64,000 bases of DNA from Dipetalonema caudispina (Eukaryota > Nematoda > Chromadorea > Rhabditida > Onchocercidae). Under the pieces are notes generated by a model. That model had not been told where the DNA came from and searched no databases. It saw nothing but the letters and a program-made list of their open reading frames with translations. Both the position numbers and the translations under genes were made by a program. The stretch is from the NCBI GenBank assembly GCA_013365325.1, contig JABVXV010000172.1:62001-126000 (forward strand). The letters are read 5' to 3'. Positions within the stretch are counted from its first letter, which is position 1; each line of letters opens with the position of its first letter. Positions 47,531 to 61,614 of the stretch are shown one piece after another.

Positions 47531-49340
47531 GGATACAATGCACAGAAATATCGAGTATAAGCAAGCAGTTCGGTAAGGATATGATGATGACGACGACGAT
47601 GGTTGATGAAACTTGAGGTACTGAGGTGCTTCATCTCTCCAACTCTCTTTTCGCCACTTCTTCTCCTTCGGTTATTACATCGTCTACCTCAAAGCCGATA
47701 CAATCCAAGAACAAAATTGATCAACGAATGCTTAAGCGTTGCCTAAATTCTGCCATTTATTTCTCTTTTCTTCCATGTTTCCTGTTTTTTCCTGATACCT
47801 ATACTTTTACCTATATCTGATATATTGCTTATTTTTATATTCAAGAGTTAGTACATGATATCACATTAACATCTTTCATATGCTCCATTAATATCAATGT
47901 TGTAATCTATGCTAGAACTGATGGAACTGATAGTGATAAGATTACTTACTAATGATATCAATGTTACTAATATAATTAATTATGAATGACGACAAAAAAA
48001 AAAAAACGATTACCGCCTAAGTTAATCGATTGAGGATGATTACAAGAAAGGTCAACAGGCAAACACCCCTAAAATAAAAGAAGCATGTCGAGAAGAAAGG
48101 AATGATGATGACCCGAGTTACCAGAAGGATACGCCCATGAATGCTTGTTGTGACCGACGAATTGTGTTCATAAAATGACCTTTGTTAGAATAGTATTTTC
48201 TTGAAATAAAACTATCACTTTGAAGCACTATCCTTCAATTATTTTTATCTTTAAATAGAGTAATTTGTTTAATTTCTTAAAAATTTCATCACTTAATTTC
48301 CTTTTGAAATACTTTTTCTCTGGATTTTCTGAATTCAGATATATTTACCGGATGACAAATTAACATTTCCAAACATTTTGAATGATGGATTGGTTGATTT
48401 TTTTTCTTGTTTTATAAATTTTTTTTTTTTTTTTTTTTTTTGCCACGTAAAATATAATGACAAAGGATGGGTTAATTCATTTTGCAATTAGAAATATTAT
48501 TCATTTATATGCTACGACAAAATTTCATTTTATCCTAAAAAAACGACAAATTATAATCTTTTAATGTTTAATGTAATTTACCTGATAGCATCAATATCGT
48601 TAGCTTCTTAATGAAGTATCTTTTCCCACATAATATATGGCTTTTTTAAATTGGAAATTAAAAAAAAAAAAAAAAAAAGTGGAAAAAACGAAGTTATCTG
48701 TTGAAAGCTTCGCTGCTTATATTTTTTTATTTAAAAAAAAAAAAAAAAAAAAAAAAACAGAAAAAACATTTCATTTTTTTTTAACCATACTCCACTTTTT
48801 CTTCTTTCTCCTCCTTTAGTACAATATTTTTAATAGCCAAAATTTTTTTGCTAAACTTTCAAATGGCAAAAATCTCTAGTCCTATCATTTACTGATAATG
48901 CTTGTTTCTTCTCGTTTTTTCTTCATTTTTTCTCCTTTTTTTTTTCTCTCGTAATTTTGTTTCAAAAATGTTTTAACAAAAATACGAAATTTTTGAAAAT
49001 TTTCACAGCTTTCTTAACATTAACATTCTTTCAACTTTTACTTTTCTCTTTCATTCTTCATGTAAGCCTTATTATAGAAAAAGAAATAAGAGGAAAAAAA
49101 AAAATAGGAAATTATAATTCTAATTTTTCACAGTTTATATAGAAAATTTTTTTTTCATCCTACCATTTCTTAAATTCATCATGACTTCATCGTCAAATAC
49201 GAACCAGTCTGTTTGTTGACATCATGGTATTTTGAAAATTTTGAATCGTAACATATCAGATGTAAACAGAAGTTTTAGTATGAATCACTAAGTAATGTGA
49301 AAATAGGCCTTTAATCATGGTACATTTGTTACTTGTTGAA

Positions 49341-49374
<34 letters not shown>

Positions 49375-50405
49375 CATATTACCTATACAAATTTATAACA
49401 TTTAACGTGTCATATTTCTTTCTTTCTTTTTTGCCTTCAACAAATTTCAAACATATCATATTATGAAAGAAATTTTAGTTTAAAAAAATAAAAATTTCTA
49501 ATAATAATCAATGAAAAAAATTTTTTCAAAATTCAAATGGCAACATTTTAAACGCTTTTTGATTGATATTCACTCAGTCCAAAAGTATGTTTAAGAAAAA
49601 ATACGTGTTGTTAATGAATGAATGAATGAATGAATAGAGATATATATCCTTTTGTACTTTTTGTTTTCTTTTATTTTGTCATTTTTAACATTTAACTGAA
49701 ATTTTTTAAAAATTTCACACAGAATCAAAAACGATTAACCAGCAATAATAATAGTAAAAGTTGAAAAATAATAGTAATAATAAATAACAAATGTTAAAAT
49801 TAGCAATATCTCATATTAAAATTGTACATTAAAAAATTTACAATAATCAAAACATCGAAATAATTCTTGCGAATTTTTTATAATATAACATTTGTTCAAT
49901 TAAGAATTGAAGGACATTTTTCGATAGGAAAAAAAAAAAAAAAAAAAAAAAAATTTAAACGTTAAATAATTGTTGCAGCAACGTGACAACAATATTTAAA
50001 AAAATGATTTAAATTTACAAATTTTCGTTTCATTTTTCTTGTTCATTGTCGTGCTTACTTCACAATTTTTTTTTTTTTTCCCTTCCTTCCTTCTCTTTCA
50101 TCATTTTTCCTCATAAACGAAACATATTGTTTGTTTACCTAAATAACTGAAGTATATCCTCTCATACATATATTAGTTCATTTTTTTAAATGTGACAAAA
50201 ATTCATCAAACATTTTTAAATACTTAGTTAGTCATCTTTTCTCATGTATTTCCCTTTTTTTTTTTTGAAAAAAGTTTAAAATTTTAGAGGAACTTAAAAT
50301 ATATAACTTGAATAATAATATTAGATAACCATCATAATTCTATGGTTATTAGATAAAATTTAAGATAGTAAAAATCATAAAGGTAATTCATTAATTCATC
50401 TATCA

Positions 50406-50467
50406 TTCTTTCTTTCTTTCTTTCTTTCTCCCTCTCCCTCCCTCTCTCTCTCTCTCTCTCTCTCTTT
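50406..50467. repeat. CTTT / CT microsatellite
   Basis: (TTTC)n passes through CCCT into (CT)n. Confidence 0.85.
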
Positions 50468-50555
50468 CGTGCTATTATCGTTCAATACCGTAAACTCCTA
50501 ATATGGCTTAATATCGAGGATAAGCATCAGGCATACGGTAGAATGAAAAAAGGGA

Positions 50556-50672
50556 TGCACACATACATACATGCACACGCACACACACATATATACATAT
50601 ACACACGCATACACACACATACACACATACACACATACACACACACACACATACACATACACATACATATAT
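50556..50672. repeat. CA/CATA microsatellite
   Basis: Long compound (CA)n with TATA and GCAC interruptions. Confidence 0.85.
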
Positions 50673-51567
50673 CCAATCATTGCCATAACTAACGAATGAT
50701 TATATCATCGTTTTCATTAGTTGACATAATTCCTTTTTCATCAAATGTATATGTATCTTCTTCCTTTCTCTCTTCATTTCCTTTTCTTTATCTCCTTTTT
50801 AGTCTCTCTCTCTCTCTCTTTCTTTTTTTTTTTTTTTTTTTCGTACATTTCATTAGTTTACTGATAATTTCACAAGATTATTTCATGGATATTTATTGTA
50901 TCACATTTGCATATTGGGAATACTTATATGTTTACAAACATATATAATTCTCTTACTTTCCATTGAATCCGATTTTTTTGGAAATCTTAATTATATTAAA
51001 TACATATTTTTATTCAATTCAACAATTATTACATGTTAACTTTTTGTTAAAAATTTTATTTGTACAAAATATTTACATATTTTTGATATATATCTAATTA
51101 ATCCTTTCATTAATTACTATTAAGTCTCATTAGAGTTAGTTTGTTTTCTTTCATTTTTTCTTTTTTTTTTAAATTTGAAATTTTTTCAAATTTATGAAAC
51201 TAATTAAAATTAGATAATAATAAAAGGTAAAAAGAATTTTAATATCATTGAATTTATTATTAAGCATTTTAGGAAACAATTTTAGAAAATGAATGGTAAA
51301 TTTACTGTACTCTAAATTTCTTGATTTTTAATTTATACAATTAACTTCCTTTTTTTTTTTTTTTTTTCCATCATTATCCTATTTTAGATTATTTATCATA
51401 TCATGTAATAGCTTCTAATTTTTATTAGTGTAAGAAATATTAAATATTCGAACAAAAAGAAAGGGCGAGAAAGAGGAGAGAGAGAGAGAGAGGGAGAAAA
51501 GGAGGGAAAAAGGGAAAAAAAAAAGTTTGCTATCGATTACGAAAATGTTTGTAGACCAAAGATTGAC

Positions 51568-51599
<32 letters not shown>

Positions 51600-52416
51600 C
51601 CGGAGGGGAAAAAAAACTTGGTTAAAGTTAAAATAGCTATGCTATCATTTAGTCATAGAAATTCTATTGAAAATTAAAAAGCTGTTAAAAAATTTTTTTA
51701 TTAAAGATTTCAAATGCAAATGATAATTATTATTTAATTTACTCCAACATATATGTATTATTCATTCTTTTATCCTTCCTTATACTATTTATAAATACGC
51801 TATTATATAAATTAAACTTTTAATTTTACAATTTTCTTTTGTCAAAAAAAAAATTTAACGTAGATTAAGTTGCATATTGTATTAGATAGAACATGATCAA
51901 ATTTCATCTCATCATTATCATCATCATCAAGAAATCTTTTGGTTTTAAAATTTATTGTAAAGTGAATGAAAGGAAGAAAAGATGAAAATTACAAACGAAT
52001 TACTTCATTATGTTTCGTAAGTTTTGCTTTTATCCATCATATTTTTACTTACCATATTTCTTTACTTTTTCTTTTTTTTTTTTTTTTTTTGTCATTTTAC
52101 TTCTTTTTATTTTTTAGCTTAATTTTGATAATAAATCATTCGTTTTCTTTCCATTTTGTATTATTTTAATAATATTAATAAAATTTACTTTTCATTATAT
52201 TAAATCAATTAAATCGTAATAAAAATGCTATTTTAAATTTGATTAAAGGTAAGAGAAGAAAAAAAGGCAGCTCATTTGTTACAAAATGTGGTTTATTGTG
52301 ATGTACACTAAAAGTGAAGTCAAGAAGTTGTCAGAAATCGTTAAAACGATTTTGGCTGATTGGGAACAGCTGAGCTGAAGGAGAACATGAACCTTCTGTT
52401 AGCATGGGATATATTC

Positions 52417-52501
52417 TGTGTATGTATGTATGTGTGTATGTATGTGTATGTGTATGTGTGTGTATGTGTGTGTGTGTGTGTGTGCGTGTGTGTGTGTGTG
52501 C
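52417..52501. repeat. TATG/TG microsatellite
   Basis: (TATG)n followed by an almost pure (TG)n. Confidence 0.85.
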
Positions 52502-52813
52502 TTATTTCTTAAGTCTTTTGATCAGATTAGCTTATAATGAGTGAAGAACGGGAAGCAGGCGGTTGGGAGGTTATATATGATGCAACATGATCGGAATTTT
52601 CTTCAGGCCTTTCATTTCAATACTGTTAAAATTGAAATGTTCAATTGCATTATGTCTCCTAACTTATGTTTAATTATTTAATTGTCATAATTTATCTTTA
52701 TTTTTTCATATTTTCCTTTCTTTTCTTCATCTATACCCGCTAATCATACCATATCCTAAATTTTGATTTCAACATAAATTCATAGTAATGATTGGTTCAT
52801 TATAACTGTTTCT

Positions 52814-52844
<31 letters not shown>

Positions 52845-53819
52845 TCCTTTCTCTTTCATCTTCCTCTTTCTACATCCCGTTTTACAATTTTTCGCGCTTC
52901 CCACACTTTCGTATTCTTTGCTTGTTAAAATTGTTAAGAATAATTCGTGCTTGCATTAATATGTTTGCATTAAGCTTAAATATTTAAATAGTTTAAGGAT
53001 TACAATTAGAAGTTAGGATTGAAAAAAAAAAAAAAAAAAATAAAAAAAAAAAAAGGAAAAGTGGAAATGGTAGAAGTTTCAAGGAAGATTGAATTAATCA
53101 GTTTGAACTAACCAATTCATTCCGTTACGTTTCACTTTGCCCATCCTTTTACCCCTCCTCCTCCTCCATCTTCACTTCATTTTTTTTTTTTTTGCAATTA
53201 TTTTGAATTTCTCGAGTTATCCAAGGATGAATGTGAGGGAAGAGGTGGAGAAGGAATGAATTGTAGGATTATATTCAAGCATTTCAACAAGCACACAAGC
53301 ATAGATGAGATGAAGGGAAAAAAAAAAAAAAAAAAAGAGAAAAAAAGAAAAAAGAAAAAAAAGTTGAACAAACCGTAGCAATCAAACATATAAACTAATT
53401 TTGTTCAAAAAAAAAAAAAAAAAGTTTCTTTTTTTGTTTTTAAAGCTTTACTGTGCTTTTTAATCAAAAAATTTCATGTCTTATTCTTTCAATTTATTTT
53501 ACGCACATTCATTATAATATCGTCACATTTACATAATTTCAAAAATTTTCATAATTTGTTCGTACTTTTTTATTACTATTTATTCAACATCAATTCTTTT
53601 ACTATTTTATTTTGTCAAAAATTTTTTAAAAAAAAAAAGTAAGAAAAAAACTTTTTTGCTCTTCTAAGTTTTAGCGTAATTTTGATAGTAAAATTTATTT
53701 TTCTATCAGAAAAAGAGAGAATGATACGTATATGTATGGATAAAGACATTTGATCAGTTGAAAATTTTGTTGAAATGATAATAATTTTTGGGAGAGTTAT
53801 TCCTATAATGGGTAAAATA

Positions 53820-53985
53820 ATAATGATAGAATGATGATAATGATGAAAAAATACGAATGATAGAGCGTTGATAATAATGATAGGATAATATTAGTAAAAT
53901 GACGATAAGAATGATAGGGTAATGATACTAATGATAAAATGACGACAATGATGATAGAATAATAATAATAATAAAATGGTGATAT
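53820..53985. repeat. degenerate ATGATA repeats
   Basis: Diverged repeats of AATGATAGAATGATA type. Confidence 0.65.
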
Positions 53986-55088
53986 TTTACAACTATCATA
54001 ATATGCTAATTTGATATTTTAAATAAATAAGGAATATGGTGAAAAAGAAAATTTGATTACTACCCTATGTATTTTAATTACTGTTATTAATCCTATAGCA
54101 GAAATTATTGTCTAATTAATTTGTAGAAAATATGTTAACTAAACAATTAAGTAAAGATGAAGGAGAAAAAATTCGTTACCAAATTTGTTAACAAATAAAT
54201 TGATTTTTTCAAGGCAAGGAAAAAAAAAATCATTGTAAATAACTTTAATTGTTTAAATTTATCATGCTTTTACTTACCAATTTAATTTTATTATTTAAAA
54301 ATTTAATTAATATGAAATGAATGATATCATGAAGAGTCTAAAGTAATTCATTCCCTATATGCATAGCAATAAGTTTCATCATAGTTTATGAATGGAAATG
54401 ATGAGAATTAGTGAATAAGTTAATGAATTTTGTTTATTTATTCGTTGAAATTTAATGATTTGACATTAGGTTGATGAAGAAGAGAGGAAGGAGAGGTGAC
54501 AGATTAAAAACTATCCATTAGTCGTCCCTTCACTTTTCACTTTTATTTCTTATGGAAGAGTAAAAGAAAAAAAAGTATAGTTTATTAATAAATCCATAAA
54601 ATGTATGTGTTGTTTTCAAATTTCATACAATCTTAACTTGCAAGAAATAAGTTCAAATTTGATGAAAATATTACATTCAAAATTAATTTATGTTGAGGAA
54701 AAAAAAAAAAAAAAGAAACAAAGACAAAAATAAACAGCTATTATTAGTTTTCAAATGAATAAAATTTCGAAAATGATTCAACAAAATTCATCCTATGCAA
54801 AAGCATTATTTCCAGGTATAAATGTTTTAAGTTTCCTCACCAAGTTAAAATCTTTAATTTTAAAATTTGAAAATTTTTCTATTTTAGCTTTTATAAAAGC
54901 AAAATTTTAACACATTGTTGAGATTAATTATCAAAAATAAATCCATGAATGTGAGATGAATACAAATGGATTCGTTGAATGGGAATTTTTAGGAAATGAA
55001 GGGGAAAAGGAAAATATGTAGATGAAGATGAGGAATAGAAGGAGGAAAATAGAGGAGGAAGGAGGGAATGAGAAGAGGGATGGGAAAT

Positions 55089-55175
55089 GAAAAGAAGGAG
55101 GAAGAGGAGGAGGAAGAGGAAGAGGAGGAGGAGGAGGAGGAGGAGAAGGAGGAGGTGGGAAAAGGGGGGGGGGGG
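55089..55175. repeat. polypurine GGA/GAA tract ending in twelve G
   Basis: 87 bases with a single pyrimidine (T at 55156), mostly GGA and GAA, ending with an uninterrupted G12 at 55164-55175. It lies about 530 bp upstream of the zinc-finger start codon. Such tracts can form triplex or quadruplex DNA. Confidence 0.9.
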
Positions 55176-55646
55176 TAAAATCAAACATGTGATGATTTAT
55201 GTCAACAATTTTTGTTTATGCCCTTAGTTTACGCACAATTTATTCACTTTTTTTTTTTTTTTTTTTTTTAAATTCATGCACTGTAAAATTTTCTGTATCA
55301 TTCGATCATTATCAATCAATCAATTAATCATTTATCCAAAAATAGTTATTCAGAATCTCTTATTGAATTATTATCATTGATAGTGGATTTATTTCATTTT
55401 TTTTTTTTTTTTTTTTTTTTATCGCGGAAAAAATATTTCCATTCTTGAATTATTATCGATCATAAATTAGTTTTTATCATACGAGAATGTTAGTAAGATC
55501 ATTATCATTATCGTAAAGATCATTAATCTTATAGCTATAGTCTAATAAGTATATTTGATTTGTATAGATATGTATATGTATATTTTGTATATCGTTAATA
55601 TATTAGAATTCGAAAATTATTTTATGAAATGATTATCATGCGATAA

Positions 55647-55654
55647 TTTTCTAG
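55647..55654 (+). promoter_or_regulatory. probable trans-splice or splice acceptor before the zinc-finger gene
   Basis: TTTTCTAG-type acceptor about 50 bp before the ATG at 55705. The TAG is in frame with the finger frame, so translation cannot start further up without an extra exon. Confidence 0.45.
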
Positions 55655-55704
55655 ACGAATTGTTAAAGCCAAAAAGGGGGAAAAGAACCGGCAGAAGGAA
55701 TAAA

Positions 55705-58700
55705 ATGAGTGATGAATGTTGCTATGTTTGTAATGAATGTCCAAATTCGTATGCAACATTGGATGACTTGGAACGACACATGGAACAAATGCATGCGAGA
55801 ATATTTCGTTCCGATACGGTTACCACAAATGGTACGGCAACATTACGATTACCAAAATCGGAAACCGATGAGGATGATGGACAATATTGTTTGAAAAATG
55901 GAACGGTTGATCAAAAAATGGATACCATGGAGCATGTATGTTATAAATTTTTGTCTTCCTTAATTTTTTTCTGAACGAAGTAAGTAATTAATATTTTGAT
56001 GGTAATATTATTATTTTTTTTTTTTTTAAATAATAATTTAGGATGGTGAAAGTGGTGGTAATTCACCGAGTAGCTCGGATTTATCAAATTTTGATAGTAC
56101 AATGGATAGTGTCAATTATAATTTGGATGAAAGCACAAATGCTGAAGGTTGTAAAACATTCGGATGTCGATTTTGTCCAAAATTATTCCACGAACGATCA
56201 CAGGTCTGAAAGATCAAATTGTGTTTTTTTTTTTTTTTTTTTCTTTGCTTGGAAAATTCATTTAATAATTTTAATCAATTGTTGATTGTTTAGATTCTTT
56301 AGTTACATTATTCATTTTCCGATTTTTGTTGCACTAAAGTTTGAATGGTTGTGAAAGAATTTCATTTAATAATTCCATTATGTTTTACTCCTTTTTTTTT
56401 TTTTTCCTTTAATTTCCTAAAAAAAGATCTCTTATTTATCAAACATTTCGCGTCATAAAAACACTTCATTCCTGAAAGTATTCAGGATGAAATTCTGTCT
56501 TTTTTTTTTGTTTTACAATAGTGACACATTCAACTAATATTCCTGAATTTCTGAAAGTGAATAGTTTTCAACGGAAATAGGAAGTTTGCTTTTCAATGAT
56601 TTTTACTGATTCATAAGCGACCATTGATTTGATATTTTTGAAAGAATCAAAAATGTGTCAGAGGATCGTCCTATTTACGCATGATGCTTCCAAAAATGCA
56701 TCAGAAAGCTGCGTTTGTCTTCTCTCTTCTCTTTCCCTTCCAAATTTTTATATTTTTCTTTTTGCTCATGAATAAAGTTTATTATTCATAATTTTATATG
56801 CACAAATTTAGGATGTTATCATTTGTTCTTGACAAATTCTTCAACTTTTTAATACATCCCAACTGTGTGTATGTATCATTTGATTCCATTTTTTGAAATT
56901 GGAAAACTTTCTAAAATTAGACCGAATTATAATTTAGTGATTTTAAATTTTTATAAATTTTCAAAATTTCATTTCATAAATTTTGCTCCCACAATTATTC
57001 CACTTCTTTTTTACTTTGTTAATTTTTAATTAGCACTCAAATGATTATTGTTATGTAATTTTTCTTTTTCCCCTTTTTTCTTTCCAATCATACAATATGT
57101 TGTTGTTGGATTCTTAAAATATCAAAAATGAAAATTAAAAATAGGAGAAAAGAAATGACAAATATGAATAATTTAAAAAAAAAGATATGATTGTTTTAGC
57201 TGAATATACACTACAAGCATACGCATCGTGATAAGCCGCAATATGAGTGTGATGAATGTCACGTTATTTTTGCAATAAAACGTGAACTAAGCACGCATAT
57301 GCGTATACATAGCGGAGAACAACCTCATACGTGTACACAGTGTGGTAAACAATTCGGTACCCGACAACTTCTTAAAAAACATTGGATGTGGCATACCGGA
57401 GAACGATCACATGTATGTCCACATTGTGGCAAAGCTTTCTTTCAGGTATAATAATACATCTATCCTTCTAACATTAATTTTAACATTGTTGTTAGATGAA
57501 AGTAATTTTGTTAAAATTTACACGAATTATTAACAACAATATCTTATTCATAATTCATAGTGAATTTTATAAATTTTTAACATTGTTGATACAGCTTCGA
57601 AATATTCAAATATTCATTTCAAAGTAAATTCATATTGCATATTCCACTCTCTTTTTTTTTTTTCTTTGGAATTAAGGACAACAAGAAAAAAAAAAAAAAA
57701 AAATGATATTTCAGAAAGGACATTTAACACAACACCTAATGATTCATGCCGGTGGACGGCCACATCAATGTCCATTATGTCAAAAAACATTCATTTTCAA
57801 GTTCGATCTCAATCGTCATATGAAAATTCATGCGGAACGAGGATTTTCTTGCGATAAATGTGGTCGTTCATTTCTGAAACAAATGCAACTTGATGAGCAT
57901 ATGTTAAAATGTAAAGGTGCTACTGGCGTAAGGTTTGTTTGTTACCGTTTTTTTTTTTTAAACTGATTTACCAAAAATTCATTATAATCTTTTTTCATGA
58001 CTGTTTTGAATAATGGATAATGCCATGTATCGTCTGGATTCATGTCGGAAATATAATCTTGCGTTGTTTTTCAACATTTCCAGGCCATTTCTATCGCTTC
58101 ACTTCTTATCTTTCCAATCATACGATAAGTAAAGTAATCAGCTCAATGTCGGGAAATTTCGATTTTAAATGGCCATCCCAAAAAAAAAAAAAAAAGAAAA
58201 AAAAAATAAGTAGCATTCAATTTAAATGCTATTAACTATAATTGAATTGATTTTAAACGAATAATAAAACTTTATTAATTCGTTCATCTTTTATCGGTGC
58301 ATCATTTTAATAAATAAAATGTGTGCTTATGATGTTTTCTTTCGCATTCAAATAACGTTATCAATTAGTAATTAATAACTCAGATAGAAATAAATATTCT
58401 TTAATTCCATATGAAAATATTTTCTTATGGAAAGAATTGAATCTGCTTACTTTAATTCAAAAATATCATCAATGTTCATTGTCACACAACGGTCAAATTA
58501 AATTTAATCAATTTGGAAGTTTTCTTGAAATTGGGAATATTTACGACAAATGAATTCACCGATCTATCTACTCACCCAATAACATTCTTTATTGGTTAGA
58601 AGGAACTTAACGACCAACAGTTAGAACTCTTTTTGGTAGTGTTTGAAGGCGATAGCTATACTTAACAAACAATTCCGCTATCATTGGATCAGGAGGCTAT

Positions 58701-60309
58701 TAACAAAAAATAGTTATTGTATTCAAATTTTGCTCATCAAATAATCAACAAAAAGTGTCATATGAATTGCTTTCTTGCTGGATTAACAATGTTATAAATA
58801 AAAAAATCTAATGAAAAATAAAACTTATATTTCAAATATTTCATTATAAAATATATGTATCAAGTGATGATTGAAAATAATCAAATAATGGAAAAGTAAA
58901 GTTTAAAACAAATTTAGAGAGTTTCAGGAAAGCAAATTGTAGGAAGAACTTGCCAAAAAATTATGGTTAAAAAACACCGATGTATCAAATGTATCCAATA
59001 ATAATTCCTTATTTACAAAAAAAAAAAAAAAAAAAAAAAAAGAGTACTATTGCAGAAGTCAACCAATAACACGAACAAGTACACCAATGACTGATACCGG
59101 TAATGGTACTGGAAATAATGGTATTAATACGAAGTCCGAATCACGACCATCAACACAATCATCACCAGGACGACGACAGTCTATTTCAATTCAACAACAT
59201 CGACAGCAACAACAGCAACAACAACAACGACAGCGACAGCAGCAACAACAGCAACAACAGCAACAACAACAACAACAGCAGCAACAACAGCAACAACAAC
59301 AACAACAGCAACAACAACAGCAACAACGTCAACAGCAACAACAACAACAACAACAACAACAACGTCAAACAGCGGGTAATGCTACAACAGCAGTACCACC
59401 AGTTTTTTCCGCCGAAGAAATGAGCAAGGTCAGTGTGTTTTCTTGTTTAGTGGTGAATTTAGAGACATAAATTCAGTTTATAGGACATTATTTTTTTCGG
59501 AATTCAAATAAAACGAATCATATAATATCATTTTTTTTTAGAAAAAAGTAATTTTTCTAATAAATATTTTTGATTAAGAAATATCAAATATTTTCACTAC
59601 CTTTTTCTTTTTTTTTTTTTTTACCTCTAATTTAGTTAGCCATATTTTCTCAGGAAAAACATTGGAAATATCATAGCTGCAAATATTTTCTAAGATATAA
59701 TTTTAGGAAAAATTTTTCATTTTAACTATTAAAAATTACAGGTTGCTCAAGTATTAGCTGTACAACAGCAACAACGTGCTCTTGCTGCTGCTGCTGCAGC
59801 ACATCATAGTGCAGCTGCACATGCAGTTGTAGCAAATCCACTATTGCAAGCAAGTGCATTGCAAAATTTCGCACAAAATCTAATGGCTAATGGTGTAAAC
59901 AATCAACAGCCAACTGGACAAACATTCTTCTGCATTTTCTGCATGAAACATTTCAATACGCAAGCTTCATTCACTCTACATCTTAGCTTTGTTCATTTTC
60001 GCAATAATGTTGTCAATGTGAGCATGCAAAATTGCTTTCAAGAACATTTCGATAAAGAGGTAACTTTTTTTTTTTTTTTTCTTTTTTTTCTAATTTATTT
60101 AATTCATTACTTAATTTTGTTCATTTCCTATTCATCGATGAGGTTAGCTTATATTTTTCATCATGAATGTTTATCTTTTGCTTTCCTTCTTTCATCTTTT
60201 CTATTCATTATCATAAACGTAGGATTATCACTTATTGTTTGTTGATTTCATTCAATAACATAAATAATGGTTCGTAGTTTATTTTAGGAAAAAAAATCTT
60301 CTAAAAGTG

Positions 60310-60340
<31 letters not shown>

Positions 60341-61232
60341 GTAGTCAAAACTTTATTGTGTTTCATATCATATATCGATTAACATATTATTACATATCTG
60401 AAATTTTTTCAAAAAAAAGAAAAAATTGGATATGTTGTTTGATACTATCGGATGCTAAGTTAATGGTATCTTATTCTGCGCCAAGCTCATAGCGTTCTAT
60501 TCATTCATCTATCAATCCTCAAACAGAACAATAATTCAATAGTTGTAGTAGTAGTATCGAAAATCACATTGAGAGATGATAATTTTAGTAATTTTGAAAT
60601 TAAGATGGATTATTTCAGGGTAAGGTGAATGCCTCGATCGCATCACTTCCTTCCATCTTTGGCACAGTTGCAAATGCAAAAGGAATTTCTGAAGATGCCA
60701 TTACTCATTCGGATACAACCACAAATTCTTCGTGTTCCTCAAGGTAAAATTCATTTTGGAATTTTCAAAAATTTCAAATTACACAAGGAATTTCATGTTT
60801 ATTTCTGATTAAACCATACAAATTTTGAAGAAAAGTGATTTAGAAATTGGTGCGTATATTTTATTTTGGAAAAGAGAAAAAGAAAAATTTTTCAGTCCTC
60901 AAAAAGTATCACCAGGTGTTGTGCAAGGCAGATTGCAATCACCGGCGCAATTATCCGAAGCGGATCATTTATCAGATGATTCGGAATCACCAGATATTTC
61001 CATTCAGAAGGGTTGTGAGCAATGTGAAACCCATCGACAACGGGTTGCCGAATTAGAACAAACATTGGAAGCAAAACGGATCGAACTAAAGAATACCCGT
61101 GAATTGATGCGCCGTATCGGTGTAATCGCTGGTTCGTTACTTGAATCATGCACTGATTTCGATAAGCAATGGGTAACACATAGCCGTAAAGTTTACTCTC
61201 AAATACAATCGGTAATATGCAATATGGAGTAA
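55705..61232 (+). CDS. C2H2 zinc-finger protein with polyglutamine tract and C-terminal coiled coil
   Basis: Eight exons: 55705..55935, 56042..56203, 57200..57445, 57715..57932, 59056..59428, 59742..60059, 60619..60743, 60896..61232; 669 aa with all phases consistent. Eight fingers lie at about residues 9-30, 119-140, 148-168, 176-196, 204-224, 232-252, 259-279 and 474-495. Fingers 1, 2 and 8 are C-x2-C-x12-H-x4-H, fingers 3-6 are the usual H-x3-H form, and finger 7 ends in Cys (C2HC). Fingers 3-7 are a linked cluster with HSGEQPH and HTGERSH linkers, expected to bind nucleic acid. A Ser/Asp/Glu-rich linker separates finger 1 from finger 2. Residues about 332-391 are polyGln, then Ala/His-rich, then a long helix at about 602-633 predicted as a coiled coil. 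It is likely a nuclear regulator. The fingers-plus-polyGln plan recalls C. elegans SYD-9, but I cannot confirm orthology without a search. Confidence 0.85.
59192..59368 (+). repeat. polyglutamine-coding CAA/CAG repeat
   Basis: 59 codons, more than 50 of them Gln, in mixed CAA and CAG, interrupted by one His and several Arg codons (CGA, CGT). The mixed codons should make the tract more stable than a pure CAG repeat. Confidence 0.9.
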
Positions 61233-61576
61233 ACATATTTAGCTATCTCTTGTTTTGTTCATTGTTACTTATCAATTTTCAATCATTTCAAATTTACACT
61301 TAACATTAAAAAATTTACACTACGGTAATTCACCAATAGAGTATTTTTATTTCATTCATTAAAGCAAAATTCATTTATGACTTAAATACTGCCTTATATT
61401 TTTCCGATGAAGAAGAAGAAGAAAAAAATACCGGAAAAGGAGGGAAAATTGGACAATTGTTATAATGCTGATAAATTCTCAGTAAAATGTTGAACTATAT
61501 CAGTTATCGATCTTTTCCTTGTTTTGTTTCCCCTCCACTTCAATTTATATATATACATATTTATATACATGAATAC

Positions 61577-61614
<38 letters not shown>

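Larger units (their letters stand above)
31251..55654. other. 24-kb region with no supported protein gene
   Basis: Very AT-rich sequence crowded with microsatellites, trinucleotide repeats and homopolymers. Open frames here translate to repeats (Leu/Ser/Phe, His, Tyr or Thr/His runs) and lack splice-site context. Non-repetitive, less AT-rich patches near 33.4-33.8, 38.1-38.4, 39.7-40.0, 41.0, 47.1 and 48.0-48.2 kb stand out as possible regulatory or relict sequence. It lies upstream of a zinc-finger gene that could be its regulatory target. Confidence 0.6.

Noticed and set aside
54924..55188. Pro/Leu/Ser-rich minus-strand frames
   Set aside because: Complement of the polypurine tract.
60892..61236. 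114-codon minus-strand frame
   Set aside because: Shadow of the last zinc-finger exon, whose plus-strand frame carries the coiled coil and a matching splice phase.
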